This document shows, piece after piece, positions 26,582-26,710 of a stretch of 26,710 nt of DNA. The notes beneath the pieces were generated by a model. It had not been told where the DNA came from, ran no database searches, and saw only the letters and a program-made list of their open reading frames with translations. Source of the stretch: Nonomuraea sp. (GTDB lineage Bacteria; Actinomycetota; Actinomycetes; Streptosporangiales; Streptosporangiaceae). How positions within the stretch are numbered: the stretch's first letter is position 1; every line of letters begins with the position of its first letter. The stretch spans positions 1 to 26,710 of the forward strand of contig JABFVJ010000061.1 in the NCBI GenBank assembly GCA_013362835.1, given 5' to 3'. The position numbers and the translations under genes were made by a program.

Positions 26582-26710
26582 TCACTCGACCAGGGCGGAG
26601 TCGAGGAGGGGGCTGGCCAGTAACGCGGCCAAGGCTGGGGTCGGGGGCGGAGACTGGGCGGGGAGTGGGCGTAGTCGGGGCGGGGGCTGGGCGGTCATGC
26701 GGCCAGGGCG
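26582..26710 (-). CDS. Possible C-terminal end of a minus-strand gene, partial
   Basis: The minus strand is open from the window edge to a TGA at 26582-26584 (42 codons shown). It reads as a Pro-rich linker followed by PALAALLASPLLDSALVE, which looks like a natural C-terminus, with a high-GC third position. The opposite strand is strongly G-rich here. The product cannot be recognised. If real, it is the convergent neighbour of the FAD monooxygenase. Confidence 0.35.
   Translation of the reverse strand, partial: RPGRMTAQPPPRLRPLPAQSPPPTPALAALLASPLLDSALVE

Overview
The window is about 26.7 kb of very GC-rich DNA with strongly GC-biased third codon positions, frequent GTG starts and many ATGA/GTGA stop-start overlaps. 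Together with gene content (an Mtb-like uracil-DNA glycosylase, a full-length TreS, an ArgS-related NrtL-type protein next to lysA, and an ABC sugar operon without its own ATPase) this points to an actinomycete, most likely of the Streptosporangiales (Nonomuraea-like). The genus is inference.

Layout: (1) 1-3020, two family-2 glycosyltransferases on +, the first cut by the window edge. (2) 3024-6437, amino-acid and tRNA-related genes on -: nrtL-like, lysA, hom. (3) 6455-10003, a divergent pair: a coiled-coil plus glycosyltransferase protein on - and an asparagine-synthase-like amidotransferase on +. The glycosyltransferases at 1-1347 and 6455-8299 look paralogous, so regions 1 and 3 may be one surface-glycan locus interrupted by region 2. 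(4) 10256-11974, trehalose synthase treS. (5) 11961-15459, a - strand operon: PadR regulator, ABC ATPase and FtsX/MacB-type permease, all joined by ATGA overlaps. (6) 15590-20458, a divergent sugar-import operon: two different substrate-binding lipoproteins and two permeases, closed by a strong hairpin. The first permease carries an extracellular Cna_B/SdrD-B-like domain spliced into the loop between TM3 and TM4. (7) 20542-23537, a secreted M1 metallopeptidase, ung, a small acidic protein with a His-Asp tail, five 35-bp tandem repeats, and a thiamine-binding-family (MTH1187) protein. (8) 23538-24888, about 1.35 kb with no convincing gene, most of it a degenerate C-rich repeat array. (9) 24889-26490, an aromatic-polyketide-hydroxylase-type FAD monooxygenase behind a promoter wrapped in a 9-bp dyad, then the possible tail of a convergent gene.

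How genes may work together: TreS interconverts maltose and trehalose and lies near an alpha-glucoside/trehalose-type uptake operon, so a link to disaccharide metabolism is plausible. LysA and Hom are the lysine-forming step and the threonine/methionine branch of the aspartate pathway. The usual partners argS, thrC and thrB are not in the flanking positions expected from other actinomycetes.

No single undescribed system is proven here. The best candidates for new biology are the permease with the built-in beta-sandwich domain, the non-coding repeat array with its 35-bp tandem repeats around the MTH1187-family gene, and the asparagine-synthase-like protein with a displaced Cys-Gly motif beside the paralogous glycosyltransferases.
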